Positions 33,470-41,674 of a stretch of DNA of 64,000 nt are shown piece by piece (position 1 is the stretch's first letter; each line of letters opens with the position of its first letter). Source of the DNA: Microbacterium maritypicum MF109 (lineage in GTDB: Bacteria > Actinomycetota > Actinomycetes > Actinomycetales > Microbacteriaceae); NCBI RefSeq assembly GCF_000455825.1, contig NZ_ATAO01000002.1, positions 62,001 to 126,000 on the forward strand, in the 5' to 3' direction. The notes below the pieces were generated by a model. The model searched no databases, was not told the origin of the DNA, and was given only the letters and a program-made list of their open reading frames with translations. The translations under genes were made by a program, and so were the position numbers.

Positions 33470-34695
33470 CGGAATCGCCGCGCACCTTCGCTACCGGCAT
33501 CGCTTCCAGCCGAGCGATGTTGGCAGCCCAGCCCGCCCGCTGGAGTTACTCGACGCTGGAAGAAGCAACGGCTTGTCCGCTGCGGTACTGCCTGCAGCGA
33601 GCAACCTACCCGGATCTGGGGGACCACAAGGGCTACCCGTCGTTGCCATCGGTTTCGGCGTTGTTCGGCAACGTCGTGCACGGGGTCTTGGAAACTGTAG
33701 TCAAGGCGATGGCTGAAGCGGGCGTGGAGTCGCCGCAGGCCGAATCAGCAGCCAACGTAATCCGCGATCTCGGTGGATTCACGTCGGTAGTTGAGAGGGA
33801 GGTCGCTAGGCAGCTCGCTCCGCTGAAGGACAATATGCGCCTGTCCAAAGATCGCCAGCGCCGGATTGCAATCGACCTAGAAGCCCAGGTCGCCGATGCT
33901 CGGGCACAGGTACAGACGTACCTCAGTCGCACGAGGTTCGTGCCCGGTGCACGGCGTGCTACCTTCAGCTCCGGCAATGTTGAGCCGCGAGCGATTGTGC
34001 GCCGCGAACTCGGAGAGGGATCACACGCAGAGGTTGAGCTGGTCGCAGAGCGCCAGCGGCTGTATGGGCGGGTTGATCTGCTGACGCTCTCACGCGATCA
34101 GATCAACATCATCGACTACAAGACTGGCGGCGAGTCTGACGGCCACGCGGACCAATTGCGGCTCTATGCCTGGCTTTGGGGAGCAGACGACAAAGTCAAT
34201 CCGCGAGGACGGGACGTCACCAGTCTCACTGCGGCCTACCGCGACCACGATGTGACTGTCGGCGTTCCGGATCCGGACCAACTGATCGCGCTGTCCCATG
34301 AGTTCGCTACCAAGATCGCCGATGCAGACAGGGAGATTGCCTCGGGCGACCCCGTCGCGAAGCCTAGTCAGAAGAACTGCCGCCACTGCGCGGTACGTCA
34401 CCTTTGCGCCAGCTACTGGATCACTATCGCTCCGAAACTTTCCCACGTCGGGCAAGGGGAGTTTTTCGACTACGAGGGTGTGATTGGCGAGCAGAACGGA
34501 CAGCGCAGCTGGTGGCTCCTAAACGACGCTGGTCACCCTGACCTGTTACTTCGTACCAGCACATCTACGCCACCGTTCGCGTCGGGAGAACGTTTCCGTT
34601 TCCTGGGACTGCGTCGTGATACCGACCCGCAGGTGGCCTGGTCAATCGGGTCTCTGACCGTGGCGACTGAGGCGTTTCGGGTCGAGTCGGCTTAG
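33466..34695 (+). CDS. Cas4/AddB-like PD-(D/E)XK nuclease with Fe-S cysteines
   Basis: The 409-aa RecB-family nuclease has the metal-binding Asp in GRVDLL (about 201), the catalytic pair IIDYKTGG (D about 216, K about 218), and the downstream QLRLYAWLW (family Q-x-x-x-Y). Four cysteines, C-P-L-R-Y-C (about 37-42) and CRHCAVRHLC (about 305-314), are arranged as in Cas4 and AddB, predicting a 4Fe-4S cluster that clamps the fold. The start is TTG 33466, overlapping the helicase stop (TTGA); ATG 33517 would lose the first 17 residues but keep the cysteines. It is absent from textbook Druantia loci. Its 3' end overlaps that of the convergent DUF4338 gene. Confidence 0.88.
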   Translation: MTESPRTFATGIASSRAMLAAQPARWSYSTLEEATACPLRYCLQRATYPDLGDHKGYPSLPSVSALFGNVVHGVLETVVKAMAEAGVESPQAESAANVIRDLGGFTSVVEREVARQLAPLKDNMRLSKDRQRRIAIDLEAQVADARAQVQTYLSRTRFVPGARRATFSSGNVEPRAIVRRELGEGSHAEVELVAERQRLYGRVDLLTLSRDQINIIDYKTGGESDGHADQLRLYAWLWGADDKVNPRGRDVTSLTAAYRDHDVTVGVPDPDQLIALSHEFATKIADADREIASGDPVAKPSQKNCRHCAVRHLCASYWITIAPKLSHVGQGEFFDYEGVIGEQNGQRSWWLLNDAGHPDLLLRTSTSTPPFASGERFRFLGLRRDTDPQVAWSIGSLTVATEAFRVESA

Positions 34696-36680
34696 GAACT
34701 GTCGGCGGAGAAGAACATCGATTCCGTGGGAGTGGTGTCGGTCTCATCGGTCGGCAAGGGGACGCGAGCTCCGTGGCTGATCGGGCGAACTAGCCGGTGG
34801 CGACGCATGCTCTCAAGCACAGCAGGCTGGACTGCCCGTCGCTGCCCCCACCGTTCGAACCACCAAACGCCAACGGATGTCTCATCCGCTTGCTCCGGAT
34901 CCAAAAGGTACTCAGGAGCAGGATCAATCCCGAGCGAGTAATCACGGAGGTTCTCAACCAGCTTGATGCCATAGACGATCCGTTCCCGGCCATGCTTCAG
35001 CAACTCGCTACTCGGCCACCCAAGGGCAGCCAAGCCGAGACGTACCTTTCGTAGACGCGGGCTGACACCTTCGCCGAACACGCTGTTGACCCGGACGACC
35101 GCGCCCTTGACTCGGGACAACCGAACCAACGCATCGACCGTCTCGTCAGTGAAGTGCGACGTTCCGAAGGAGCGGGATCGGCCGAGTTCGGTGAAGCTGA
35201 TCCATTTATCGTTCGGTCCCCCCATTACGGCGGCCGGCCAACGGAGCCGGTTGTACTGGCTGGAGCCGCTGCCATATAGCGAGGTGGTGCTGATGAAGGA
35301 GAGTCGCGACTCGCGTTCGATCGGCCGACCGGCCATCGAAGAAGCGATGTCGCTCGGCCGGGAGTATTTGGCGCGATAGGCAGCGATGACCTTGGGGGAT
35401 ACGGCCAGGGCGCCGACCAACTTGCCTGCGGCCAGAGCGTTGTATGGAGCGACAGCGCCGCAGACGGTTAGGTCGGCAATCACAGTGCCGACTCGTTCGC
35501 CACGTGCTCGGCGAATCAAGCGGCGGAGTTGCACTTTCGCTTTGGTGTCACTCAGCGCTTGGCAGAGGCCATCTGCTGCCGGCTTCGGCGAGAAGAATGG
35601 CCGGAGGGTACGGGAGGCCTCAAGCGTGTCAGCCAGCATTGCTGCACGCTTACTGCGGAACAGGTGGGAGGTGGCCCGCTGGACCCAGGGATCCTGTTCT
35701 ATCTGCCGCACTTCACTGAGTGGAGTCCGATGGTGTTTCTGGCGGTGACGCTCGGCATCAGCCCGGAGCATGGCGATCGCCTCGTTGGTCGGGTGATGCA
35801 GATCGGTCGGCTGAAGAACGTTGTCGGCTAGAAGATCCTCAAGGTAGATCTCCCCAAGCTGCGCGTCGATTCTGCCAGCGAGCCACGCGGCGATCTCATC
35901 AGAAGGAGCCTTACGAACCTCTTCAAGGAACGTGTCGGTGCCCCAGCCGATCCATTCGTCGCGCTCAGCGATTTGAACGACCGGGCTGGAGATCGCTGCC
36001 AACCCGATGACCGCATGGTGTGGCGTGGCCGCATCGCGTATCAAGATTGGCATAGAGCGCCCGGGCACCGTGGAGTAGGCGTTCGACCACGTGTGCCGGA
36101 AGTACCGCCAGATATCGTGCAGAAGATAGCCGGTGCGCTCACACCTACTTCCATCGACGATCTGGATGTAGGGGCGGATCACCGAACCGGGGTCCGGTGC
36201 CGTCGTTAATGAGTCCGCGAGTTCACGACCGTCACGCATCAAGTTGAAGACAGTGACCAGTTTGCCCTTGAACTCGCGGGGCTTCTCCATGCCCTCAACG
36301 AAGCGACGGACGCTGGCTTTTCTGAGCTGAGGATCGCGGCGAAGGTGCTCCTGGCGACGAACTCGGGCCTTCTCAACCACCGGATCCGCGTTCGAGGGCG
36401 GCGGAGCGAGGAGTGGGCCATGCTTGTACGCGGTTGAGAGAGTCCAGCCTTGCTCTACAAGGTCGATGAGGGTGTTGGCGGCTGCCGCCAAGGTCGGCTT
36501 GTTGTACAGGTCTCCCAAACCAGCCTCGGCGAACCACAAGTTGCGGTCAATGGCGTCAGCAGGATCGAGACTCGCGGTCGCCAGTGCTGTACAGAGACGG
36601 AGGAAGGCAACACGCTCTGCTTTCGGCGTGCCGGTTGGGAGCGAGATGTTGAGGAACGTCGAATCATCTGCTGCGGTCAT
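34692..36680 (-). CDS. druA: DUF4338 protein, Druantia DruA-like
   Basis: The 662-aa protein's central and C-terminal two thirds carry the DUF4338 pattern that I associate with DruA: PHHAVIGLAAISSPVVQIAE followed by RDEWIGW (about 215-245), TVCGAVAPYNALAAGKLVGA (about 400-420), SSMAGRPIERESRLSFIST, TTSLYGSGSSQYNRLRWPA (about 465-483), and an end segment FTDETVDALVRLSR. The biochemical role of DUF4338 is not established. It is coupled by ATGA to the GHKL ATPase gene upstream, and its TAA overlaps the nuclease's TAG at 34692-34695, tying it to the helicase operon. It is larger than the DruA of about 400 aa that I recall from E. coli. Confidence 0.75.
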   Translation of the reverse strand: MTAADDSTFLNISLPTGTPKAERVAFLRLCTALATASLDPADAIDRNLWFAEAGLGDLYNKPTLAAAANTLIDLVEQGWTLSTAYKHGPLLAPPPSNADPVVEKARVRRQEHLRRDPQLRKASVRRFVEGMEKPREFKGKLVTVFNLMRDGRELADSLTTAPDPGSVIRPYIQIVDGSRCERTGYLLHDIWRYFRHTWSNAYSTVPGRSMPILIRDAATPHHAVIGLAAISSPVVQIAERDEWIGWGTDTFLEEVRKAPSDEIAAWLAGRIDAQLGEIYLEDLLADNVLQPTDLHHPTNEAIAMLRADAERHRQKHHRTPLSEVRQIEQDPWVQRATSHLFRSKRAAMLADTLEASRTLRPFFSPKPAADGLCQALSDTKAKVQLRRLIRRARGERVGTVIADLTVCGAVAPYNALAAGKLVGALAVSPKVIAAYRAKYSRPSDIASSMAGRPIERESRLSFISTTSLYGSGSSQYNRLRWPAAVMGGPNDKWISFTELGRSRSFGTSHFTDETVDALVRLSRVKGAVVRVNSVFGEGVSPRLRKVRLGLAALGWPSSELLKHGRERIVYGIKLVENLRDYSLGIDPAPEYLLDPEQADETSVGVWWFERWGQRRAVQPAVLESMRRHRLVRPISHGARVPLPTDETDTTPTESMFFSADSS

Positions 36681-38128
36681 GACTTGGCCAGCATTCGCCC
36701 ATACGTCGCACCCCAGGTCTGGAGTAGTTCCTGGCGCTCCCGCGTAGTGACATCCATGGATGCAATTGATCGGGCGAAGGAAAGCAACATGAGTTCCAGG
36801 GCAGTTCGCACGGGGGTACCAGACTCTCCCAGTTCCTGGAGCGGGCGGTAGAGCGCGCTGAATGCGGGATGGTCGGTGTTCAAGGTGACGTCGATGCGGC
36901 GCTGCTTCAGCGTCAATTCAAACATCGACTCTCCCGTTAGTTGGTCAGCTCCCAGGCGGTAGCTCAGAGCACCGGTCGCGCGCCCTGCGGTGCGGATCAC
37001 CGGCAAATCGGCGTCAGCCGCGCCCGCGATGCGACAGGATCCTTGGACGGCCGCCTCGAATTTTACCTCCTCGAATGCCTGACGAACACGAGCGTTGAGG
37101 ATGCGGGCGATCGATTCAAGCTCGGGTTCTAGTGCCTCTCGCAAGGCGGCTGAGGGGCGAACACCCTGCTTGTTGATCGTGATCCCGAAGTCCTCATCAA
37201 GTGCAGGATCGAACTCAATCTCGCATCGCCACCAGTCGTCGTAGTTTTCTTTCCGCTTGCCGCCCATGAGGTACCACCCACTGGCGATCTCTCGCCCCGC
37301 TCGCAGGATCGAAACCCCGCCGTGACCGACGACTCCTACCCGCCGCTTCGTAGCGTTGTCGAGGTGATGCCAACGAGCAACTGGGAGCATTGCGAACGTA
37401 ACAGTGACGCAACTCGTCTCACCGGTGGCGGTGGAGATCTCGTATCGCAGCGGGTCAAACGCGAGGCGAGCGGAGTGACCGCTAACCGTCGTGTTGAGTA
37501 GCAATGGGTCAACCGGGTCGACCTCATGTCCGTTGATCCGCATGGTCGTGCCACGATCAAGGAACTTGCGAAACATTCGGCCGAGGTCTCGGTGGAGCGC
37601 ACGTTCCAGCCACGCCAGACGTCGGTACTCGATCCGGTCGCACTCATTCCACGTGACGCGGCACCCAGATGGCGCGACGCCTCCGTGCCCGTCAACCGCC
37701 GACAAGGATGCCTCTTCGCCCTGCGCCACCGCATCAACATCCAGGTGAACCGCGCGCGCCGGGGTGCCCGGTCGCCAGGTTGCCACCTCGATATGTCGAG
37801 CCTGGCTTAGCGACGCAGCGGGCAGCCCCATGCCGAACCGCCCGAACGAAGAACGCGAGTCGAAACGAGATGACCCACCAAATCGCAGGCAGGTGATCAG
37901 TTCCTCGTCCGACATGCCACGACCGTCGTCCTCAACACTGATCCACGGCAGCGCATCTGGTCCAGATCGACCGATTGCGATGTCGATGACAGCGGCATTC
38001 GCTTGGATTGAGTTGTCTACGAGTTCCGCGAGCGCCGTGGAAAGGCTGACGTAGCCCGACTCGCGGATTGCGCGGATGAAGTTGGCTGGCACCAGCAAGT
38101 CGACTGTGCTGCCCTGTTTGCGGCCCAT
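36677..38128 (-). CDS. GHKL (Hsp90/MutL-type) ATPase
   Basis: The 483-aa protein has an N-terminal Bergerat-fold ATPase: N-box ALAELVDNSIQA (E35, N39), G1 box SVEDDGRGMSDEE (D67, G70) and G2 box SFGRFGMGLPAA (about 95-104). A MutL-like transducer region follows, with ITINKQGVRPS (about 325), where the Lys could contact ATP. The C-terminal 120 residues are helical and unassigned. Related ATPases occur in several defence systems (MZA, Zn-protease/GHKL pairs) as sensors or clamps. It leads a two-gene operon with the DruA-like gene. The ATG at 38128 has AGGGAG upstream. The 265-bp gap before it (38129-38393) must hold its promoter; I see no gene there. Confidence 0.85.
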   Translation of the reverse strand: MGRKQGSTVDLLVPANFIRAIRESGYVSLSTALAELVDNSIQANAAVIDIAIGRSGPDALPWISVEDDGRGMSDEELITCLRFGGSSRFDSRSSFGRFGMGLPAASLSQARHIEVATWRPGTPARAVHLDVDAVAQGEEASLSAVDGHGGVAPSGCRVTWNECDRIEYRRLAWLERALHRDLGRMFRKFLDRGTTMRINGHEVDPVDPLLLNTTVSGHSARLAFDPLRYEISTATGETSCVTVTFAMLPVARWHHLDNATKRRVGVVGHGGVSILRAGREIASGWYLMGGKRKENYDDWWRCEIEFDPALDEDFGITINKQGVRPSAALREALEPELESIARILNARVRQAFEEVKFEAAVQGSCRIAGAADADLPVIRTAGRATGALSYRLGADQLTGESMFELTLKQRRIDVTLNTDHPAFSALYRPLQELGESGTPVRTALELMLLSFARSIASMDVTTRERQELLQTWGATYGRMLAKS

Positions 38129-38393
38129 TTCGGCTCCCTATGCTGGCGAAAGTCCTAGGTCTAGGGTAGCTCGCCGCACACACCTCGGGCGAGCGCATTC
38201 CCACGAGAATCGCAACAACATGGCTCGATCCCAGAGTCGCGTCAGCGGTTGCGACGTGCTCGATCTGTGTCGCGCAGATTTAGCCGCCATTCGGCGCCAT
38301 CTCGCCGGGGTTCCCATCCGTTCAGCAGACTCGTTCATGAGACCGCCAGCCGAAGCGTTCGCGCGACATCTGCGGGGCCCCTCGGCCTGGAAG

Positions 38394-38777
38394 TCAAGAG
38401 AGGCCAGGATCCGCGTCAATGGCTTCCCAGAGGTGCCTGTCGCAGAGGGTATTCACCCACAGCCGGATCACATACTGCTTCGCGGGCGCCCCGCATACCT
38501 CGCAAGTCTCGATGCTTCGCCACTCGGCGGCGCGTATCGCCTCGTGAAACTCCTCGTCGTACTCGTACGGATCCTCGGAGGGTGAAGCGTGGAAACTCAA
38601 CGATCCGAACTTCGACTTGACCTGGTGCACGATGTAGGCGGGCGCGATCAGCGCGAGGGTTTGATCGAGCCCGACAAGCAACGGATGCCATCCGGCAGCC
38701 ACTTCCAAGACCGGCGGCCAGCCGGGCGCAAACCGGTCGATGATGCGCTGAAGCTCGGGTGGGAACACCTCAGTCAT
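38394..38777 (-). CDS. Small zinc-finger-like hypothetical protein
   Basis: The 127-aa protein has an N-terminal helical half and a C-terminal CEVCGAPAKQYV...LCDRHLWEAI cluster (C-x2-C, then C-x2-H), which would bind one zinc ion. VHQVKSKFGSLSFHAS lies in the middle. No family is recognised with confidence. The start at ATG 38777 lies inside the last codons of the preceding gene (8-nt overlap), so it is translationally coupled to it; a longer frame to 38822 is possible but not needed. It belongs to the small cargo operon controlled from the XRE-divergent promoter. Confidence 0.65.
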   Translation of the reverse strand: MTEVFPPELQRIIDRFAPGWPPVLEVAAGWHPLLVGLDQTLALIAPAYIVHQVKSKFGSLSFHASPSEDPYEYDEEFHEAIRAAEWRSIETCEVCGAPAKQYVIRLWVNTLCDRHLWEAIDADPGLS

Positions 38778-39270
38778 GGCTAAGCTCGGCCTCCGGTCGC
38801 GTGACATCCACATCCCAGCCAACAGCCCCGGGCATCTCGCACCTACTGGCCGTCACTTGCGTGTTCTGTCGCGCCAGGTCTTGCTGGCGCTGACGGGAGC
38901 GCCTCCGGAATTCCCTTCCGACGCGCAGACTCCGAGTCATACCCTTGTCGAAGCTCAGCATCCCGCGTCGTCTCCACTCGACGGTTACGTGTCCTCGGAA
39001 GCCGGCGATTGCGCGGCGTCGCTCAATGTGCTCAAGCCCCTCGGGGAACCGGGCAGGGAGCCCATCAGTGTCTGGCAGAAGGTGCTTGAACAACTCCGCG
39101 AACGTCGGACCGGTTCCGGTCCTCCGCCGTGTCTGCGCGATGAAGATCGCTGCCGCCAATGCCCATTCTCCGGCGGTGTCCTCTCCGGTGAACGCTTCAA
39201 ACACGTAGGCCCACTCGGCAGGGGGAGGCGTCGCGATTCCACGCCACCAGATCGGGTACGCCTCGGACAT
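38770..39270 (-). CDS. Small basic, possibly winged-helix protein
   Basis: The 166-aa protein has the segment GPTFAELFKHLLPDTDGLPA followed by HIERRRAIAGFRGHVTVEWR and RRGMLSFDKGMTRSLRVGRE. The helix-turn-helix-wing shape and the Arg-rich end suggest DNA binding, and I recall similar sequences in actinobacterial integrative elements. The last 40 residues look disordered. It is the first gene of a leftward operon with the zinc-finger-like gene and is divergent from the XRE regulator; the inverted repeat at 39392-39419 lies 122 bp upstream. Confidence 0.6.
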   Translation of the reverse strand: MSEAYPIWWRGIATPPPAEWAYVFEAFTGEDTAGEWALAAAIFIAQTRRRTGTGPTFAELFKHLLPDTDGLPARFPEGLEHIERRRAIAGFRGHVTVEWRRRGMLSFDKGMTRSLRVGREFRRRSRQRQQDLARQNTQVTASRCEMPGAVGWDVDVTRPEAELSHD

Positions 39271-39385
39271 TCAGCCATCGCCTTCACGGTCGTACACGCG
39301 AGCCGTTTCCGCGACGCGACTGTTCGATGTCGGGATCGGCAGCACACGTGCAGAGGAGAGCGGAGCGATCCGACGGAGTCGATGA

Positions 39386-39419
39386 TTGTTTCGTATGGCC
39401 TCCCGAATTATGCCATACG
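39386..39419. promoter_or_regulatory. Promoter and inverted-repeat operator of the XRE gene
   Basis: TTGTTT (39386-39391), 17 bp, then TATGCC (39409-39414) form a fair sigma-70-type promoter for the XRE gene. The inverted repeat cgtatggc (39392-39399) and gccatacg (39412-39419) spans the spacer and -10 element, so a bound dimer would block transcription. Autoregulation is likely. Confidence 0.6.
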
Positions 39420-39461
39420 GATTAGGCCATGTGCGGGTGCGACTGTCTCGACTCTTGATAG

Positions 39462-39746
39462 GTGCGGCAGCGGAACGATGACATCGAAGCAGAATGGGCT
39501 TCGTTCGCCCAGCGTTTCGCGACTTCCCTTCGCACCGCTCGCGACAACGCGAATCTGAGCCAGGAAGACGTGGCCTACCGCGCTGGGCTGACCCGATACA
39601 CCTACCAGAAGTACGAGAAGGGTGAGTCACGCCCGGGCCATCCCGCCAACCCGACGTTGCGGACCCTGCTCGCTCTCACGCAGGTGCTTGGTGTCGCTTT
39701 GGTCGACCTGGTCCCCGACGACGCCCCCGATTTCCGAAATCGCTGA
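39462..39746 (+). CDS. XRE-family (Cro/CI-type HTH) regulator
   Basis: The 94-aa DNA-binding protein has the HTH_3 domain FATSLRTARDNANLSQEDVA, then YRAGLTRYTYQKYEKGESRP, and NPTLRTLLALTQVLGVALVD completing the five-helix fold. It starts at GTG 39462, the only start giving the full domain. It is the only regulator inside the transposon and faces the leftward cargo genes across an operator-bearing gap, so it probably controls cargo expression and itself. Its last 120 bp are antisense to the end of the second tniQ gene, an overlap that could let each transcript affect the other. Confidence 0.85.
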   Translation: MRQRNDDIEAEWASFAQRFATSLRTARDNANLSQEDVAYRAGLTRYTYQKYEKGESRPGHPANPTLRTLLALTQVLGVALVDLVPDDAPDFRNR

Positions 39747-40769
39747 GCGCTTACCCGCCAGGTGTTTCATCCACGGGACGTTGTCCGCCCAACCAGGAAT
39801 AATGCGTTGGGATACGACGCGGGATGCAGGGGCCGCTCGCACGGCTCGCTCCCCGACGTCCACTCGTCGGCCTGAGCGAGTGACATGGCGAAGGAGTACC
39901 GCCTTCTCACGGTACGCCGCTTCCGCTATCCCCTTCTCGAAGGGCGCCTTCGATGTCGTCGCCCCACTCGATCTCGGCATCTGGATCGCGGTGCACATTG
40001 CGGCGCGATGCACCCTCACCACAGCAATTGCCGTCGTTTCCAACTCTGGTGTCCGGCTTCCTCCGCCAGCGCCGACGACGAGTCCGATCAGTCCTTCGAT
40101 CTGTCGAGTATCCCTCTCAGCTAGGGCGGTCAGCCCCAGAACAACATCCGCGTCAGTGAGAGTCACCAACAAGTCGACAGCCGGCCCGTACACGCATGCG
40201 GCAGTGCGTCGCTCTGCTTCAGGCGGCTCCTGCCAGCTGTCCAGAATCAGGCGAGTCGCGAGATCAAGTTCGCCCGTATGCATCGACACCCCACGACTCC
40301 ACAGGAGACCCGACAGCGTCTGCTCAGCGCGGCGATATCCCTCTGGAGAGCCGATGAGTTTGTCTTCGCCACGGAAGTGCCATCGACGATGCCGAACGCA
40401 GTACCCGCCTCCTCTGCCGAACACCTCGGTGGCGTTTCCCTCGCTGCATACCGAGCATGCGGAGCGGGCTTCGTCAACGACGTCGCATCTCGCACAGCGC
40501 CGCAGCTTCCACCCCACGTGGTGGCAGCGCCTGTACATCCGGAAACGAGCACGGTCGTGTGCGAAATGTCCAGGGGGCAGTGCACCAGCACTTTCCGCGG
40601 CCGACATCAGAAGGTGGTTCGTTGGGCCTATGGATTTCGTGCCAGCCTCGCGCAGGATGTAGTTCGCGAGAGCCATAGCATCGATGGCGTTGGCAGCCGC
40701 AAGTCTGGCGAGAAAACCTGTTGGTGTCTCGCCGGGTAGCGGGATCACCCGGCACGGAAGAGCTCGCAC
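39627..40769 (-). CDS. tniQ: TniQ-family target-selection protein 2
   Basis: The 380-aa protein begins with the TniQ signature PLPGETPTGFLARLAAANAI and has the zinc-binding knuckle region RRCARC...CSVC...CVRHRRWHF (about 85-140), like TnsD/TniQ. These proteins choose the insertion site and recruit the TnsC ring. It starts at GTG 40769, directly after the TAA of the first tniQ gene. The C-terminal region (about 190-380) differs from the first copy and may bind a different DNA target. The last 40 codons overlap the XRE gene on the other strand, so the true end could be shorter in function. Confidence 0.78.
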   Translation of the reverse strand: MRALPCRVIPLPGETPTGFLARLAAANAIDAMALANYILREAGTKSIGPTNHLLMSAAESAGALPPGHFAHDRARFRMYRRCHHVGWKLRRCARCDVVDEARSACSVCSEGNATEVFGRGGGYCVRHRRWHFRGEDKLIGSPEGYRRAEQTLSGLLWSRGVSMHTGELDLATRLILDSWQEPPEAERRTAACVYGPAVDLLVTLTDADVVLGLTALAERDTRQIEGLIGLVVGAGGGSRTPELETTAIAVVRVHRAAMCTAIQMPRSSGATTSKAPFEKGIAEAAYREKAVLLRHVTRSGRRVDVGERAVRAAPASRVVSQRIIPGWADNVPWMKHLAGKRSAISEIGGVVGDQVDQSDTKHLRESEQGPQRRVGGMARA

Positions 40770-40771
40770 AA

Positions 40772-41674
40772 TTACCTTGGACCCAGTTCGACCCGATGAT
40801 GCAGCACCCGCGCCCGAATCGTCTTGGCCCTCGGGAGCATGCGCTTGGCAGAGGGCGTAAGCACGCAACCACCCTGCACAGGGACTGCGGATGTTCCGTT
40901 CCAGAGCTCACGTCCTTGAATCCTCAACCCGTCGAGGAGGCCCTCGACGGCCCGCCGCCCCGCAGCGTGCGTGGCGACAAGGCGATCGAACAGCATTGCG
41001 AGCGCGTACCCTCCGAGGCCATGCGGCATCAGGACGTTTGCGAGACGGGCGTCGGCGAGCACGGCCGTCAGCGAAATCCGCCGCGGAAACAGTTGGATCT
41101 CGTTATCCAGCGGGTCCGCTGCGCTCTCAGCCTCAGCGTTGCCCAGTTGCAATAACTCCGTGGCTGCCTCTACTTCAGGTGATCTGTACGGCACGCCGCG
41201 AAGGGTGAGAGAGCCGTTGAGTATGCGTTGCGCGACCACCTGTTTAGATCTTCCCGATAGGCCGATGTCACGACCGTTACCGTGCCACCTTCGATGGCGC
41301 ACGCAGATCGGACCGTGCATGCGCGCCACTGTGATCAACTCGCCTGCTGAGCACCGCCGGCAGAGCGCTACTGCTGCCGGAATCATGCGACAACTCGGAC
41401 ATTCCACTTGGCGCGTTGCTCCTCCGTGATCACAACCGCGACCGCCGGAGTCTCGGAGCAGGGCGCCTTCGGGGAGACGACCCAAGGCCTCAATCTGCCA
41501 GAGGGCGCTTCTCGGCGTCACCCGGATAGGAAGTGCGGGGTCATCGTGGCGCAACGCCAACCAGAGGTCCTTCTGGCCGATCGCGTTGGCAGCGCAGAGC
41601 CGCGCCCAGTAGCTCACTGGCGTCTCACCCGGGTAGAGGCGAACAGCGATCGGAAGCCCGCGCAGCAAGGTCAT
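40772..41674 (-). CDS. tniQ: TniQ-family target-selection protein 1
   Basis: The 300-aa protein has the N-terminal signature LYPGETPVSYWARLCAANAI, then the zinc cluster CPSC...CRRC...CVRHRRWHGNG (about 90-140), followed by a helical C-terminal domain ending in basic residues (RAKTIRARVLHHRVELGPR). It is paralogous to the next gene. The ATGA overlap with tnsC shows translational coupling. Its short C terminus is nearer to TniQ of Tn5053-type elements than to full-length TnsD (about 500 aa). Confidence 0.82.
   Translation of the reverse strand: MTLLRGLPIAVRLYPGETPVSYWARLCAANAIGQKDLWLALRHDDPALPIRVTPRSALWQIEALGRLPEGALLRDSGGRGCDHGGATRQVECPSCRMIPAAVALCRRCSAGELITVARMHGPICVRHRRWHGNGRDIGLSGRSKQVVAQRILNGSLTLRGVPYRSPEVEAATELLQLGNAEAESAADPLDNEIQLFPRRISLTAVLADARLANVLMPHGLGGYALAMLFDRLVATHAAGRRAVEGLLDGLRIQGRELWNGTSAVPVQGGCVLTPSAKRMLPRAKTIRARVLHHRVELGPR

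Noticed and set aside
23953-38128. BREX or restriction-modification system
   Set aside because: No DNA methyltransferase motif, PglZ-like phosphatase or Lon-like protease was found in the cargo.
38138-38419. 93-codon - strand frame between the GHKL gene and the zinc-finger-like gene
   Set aside because: Overlaps the end of the zinc-finger-like gene, Arg-rich composition, no ribosome site and no recognisable motif.
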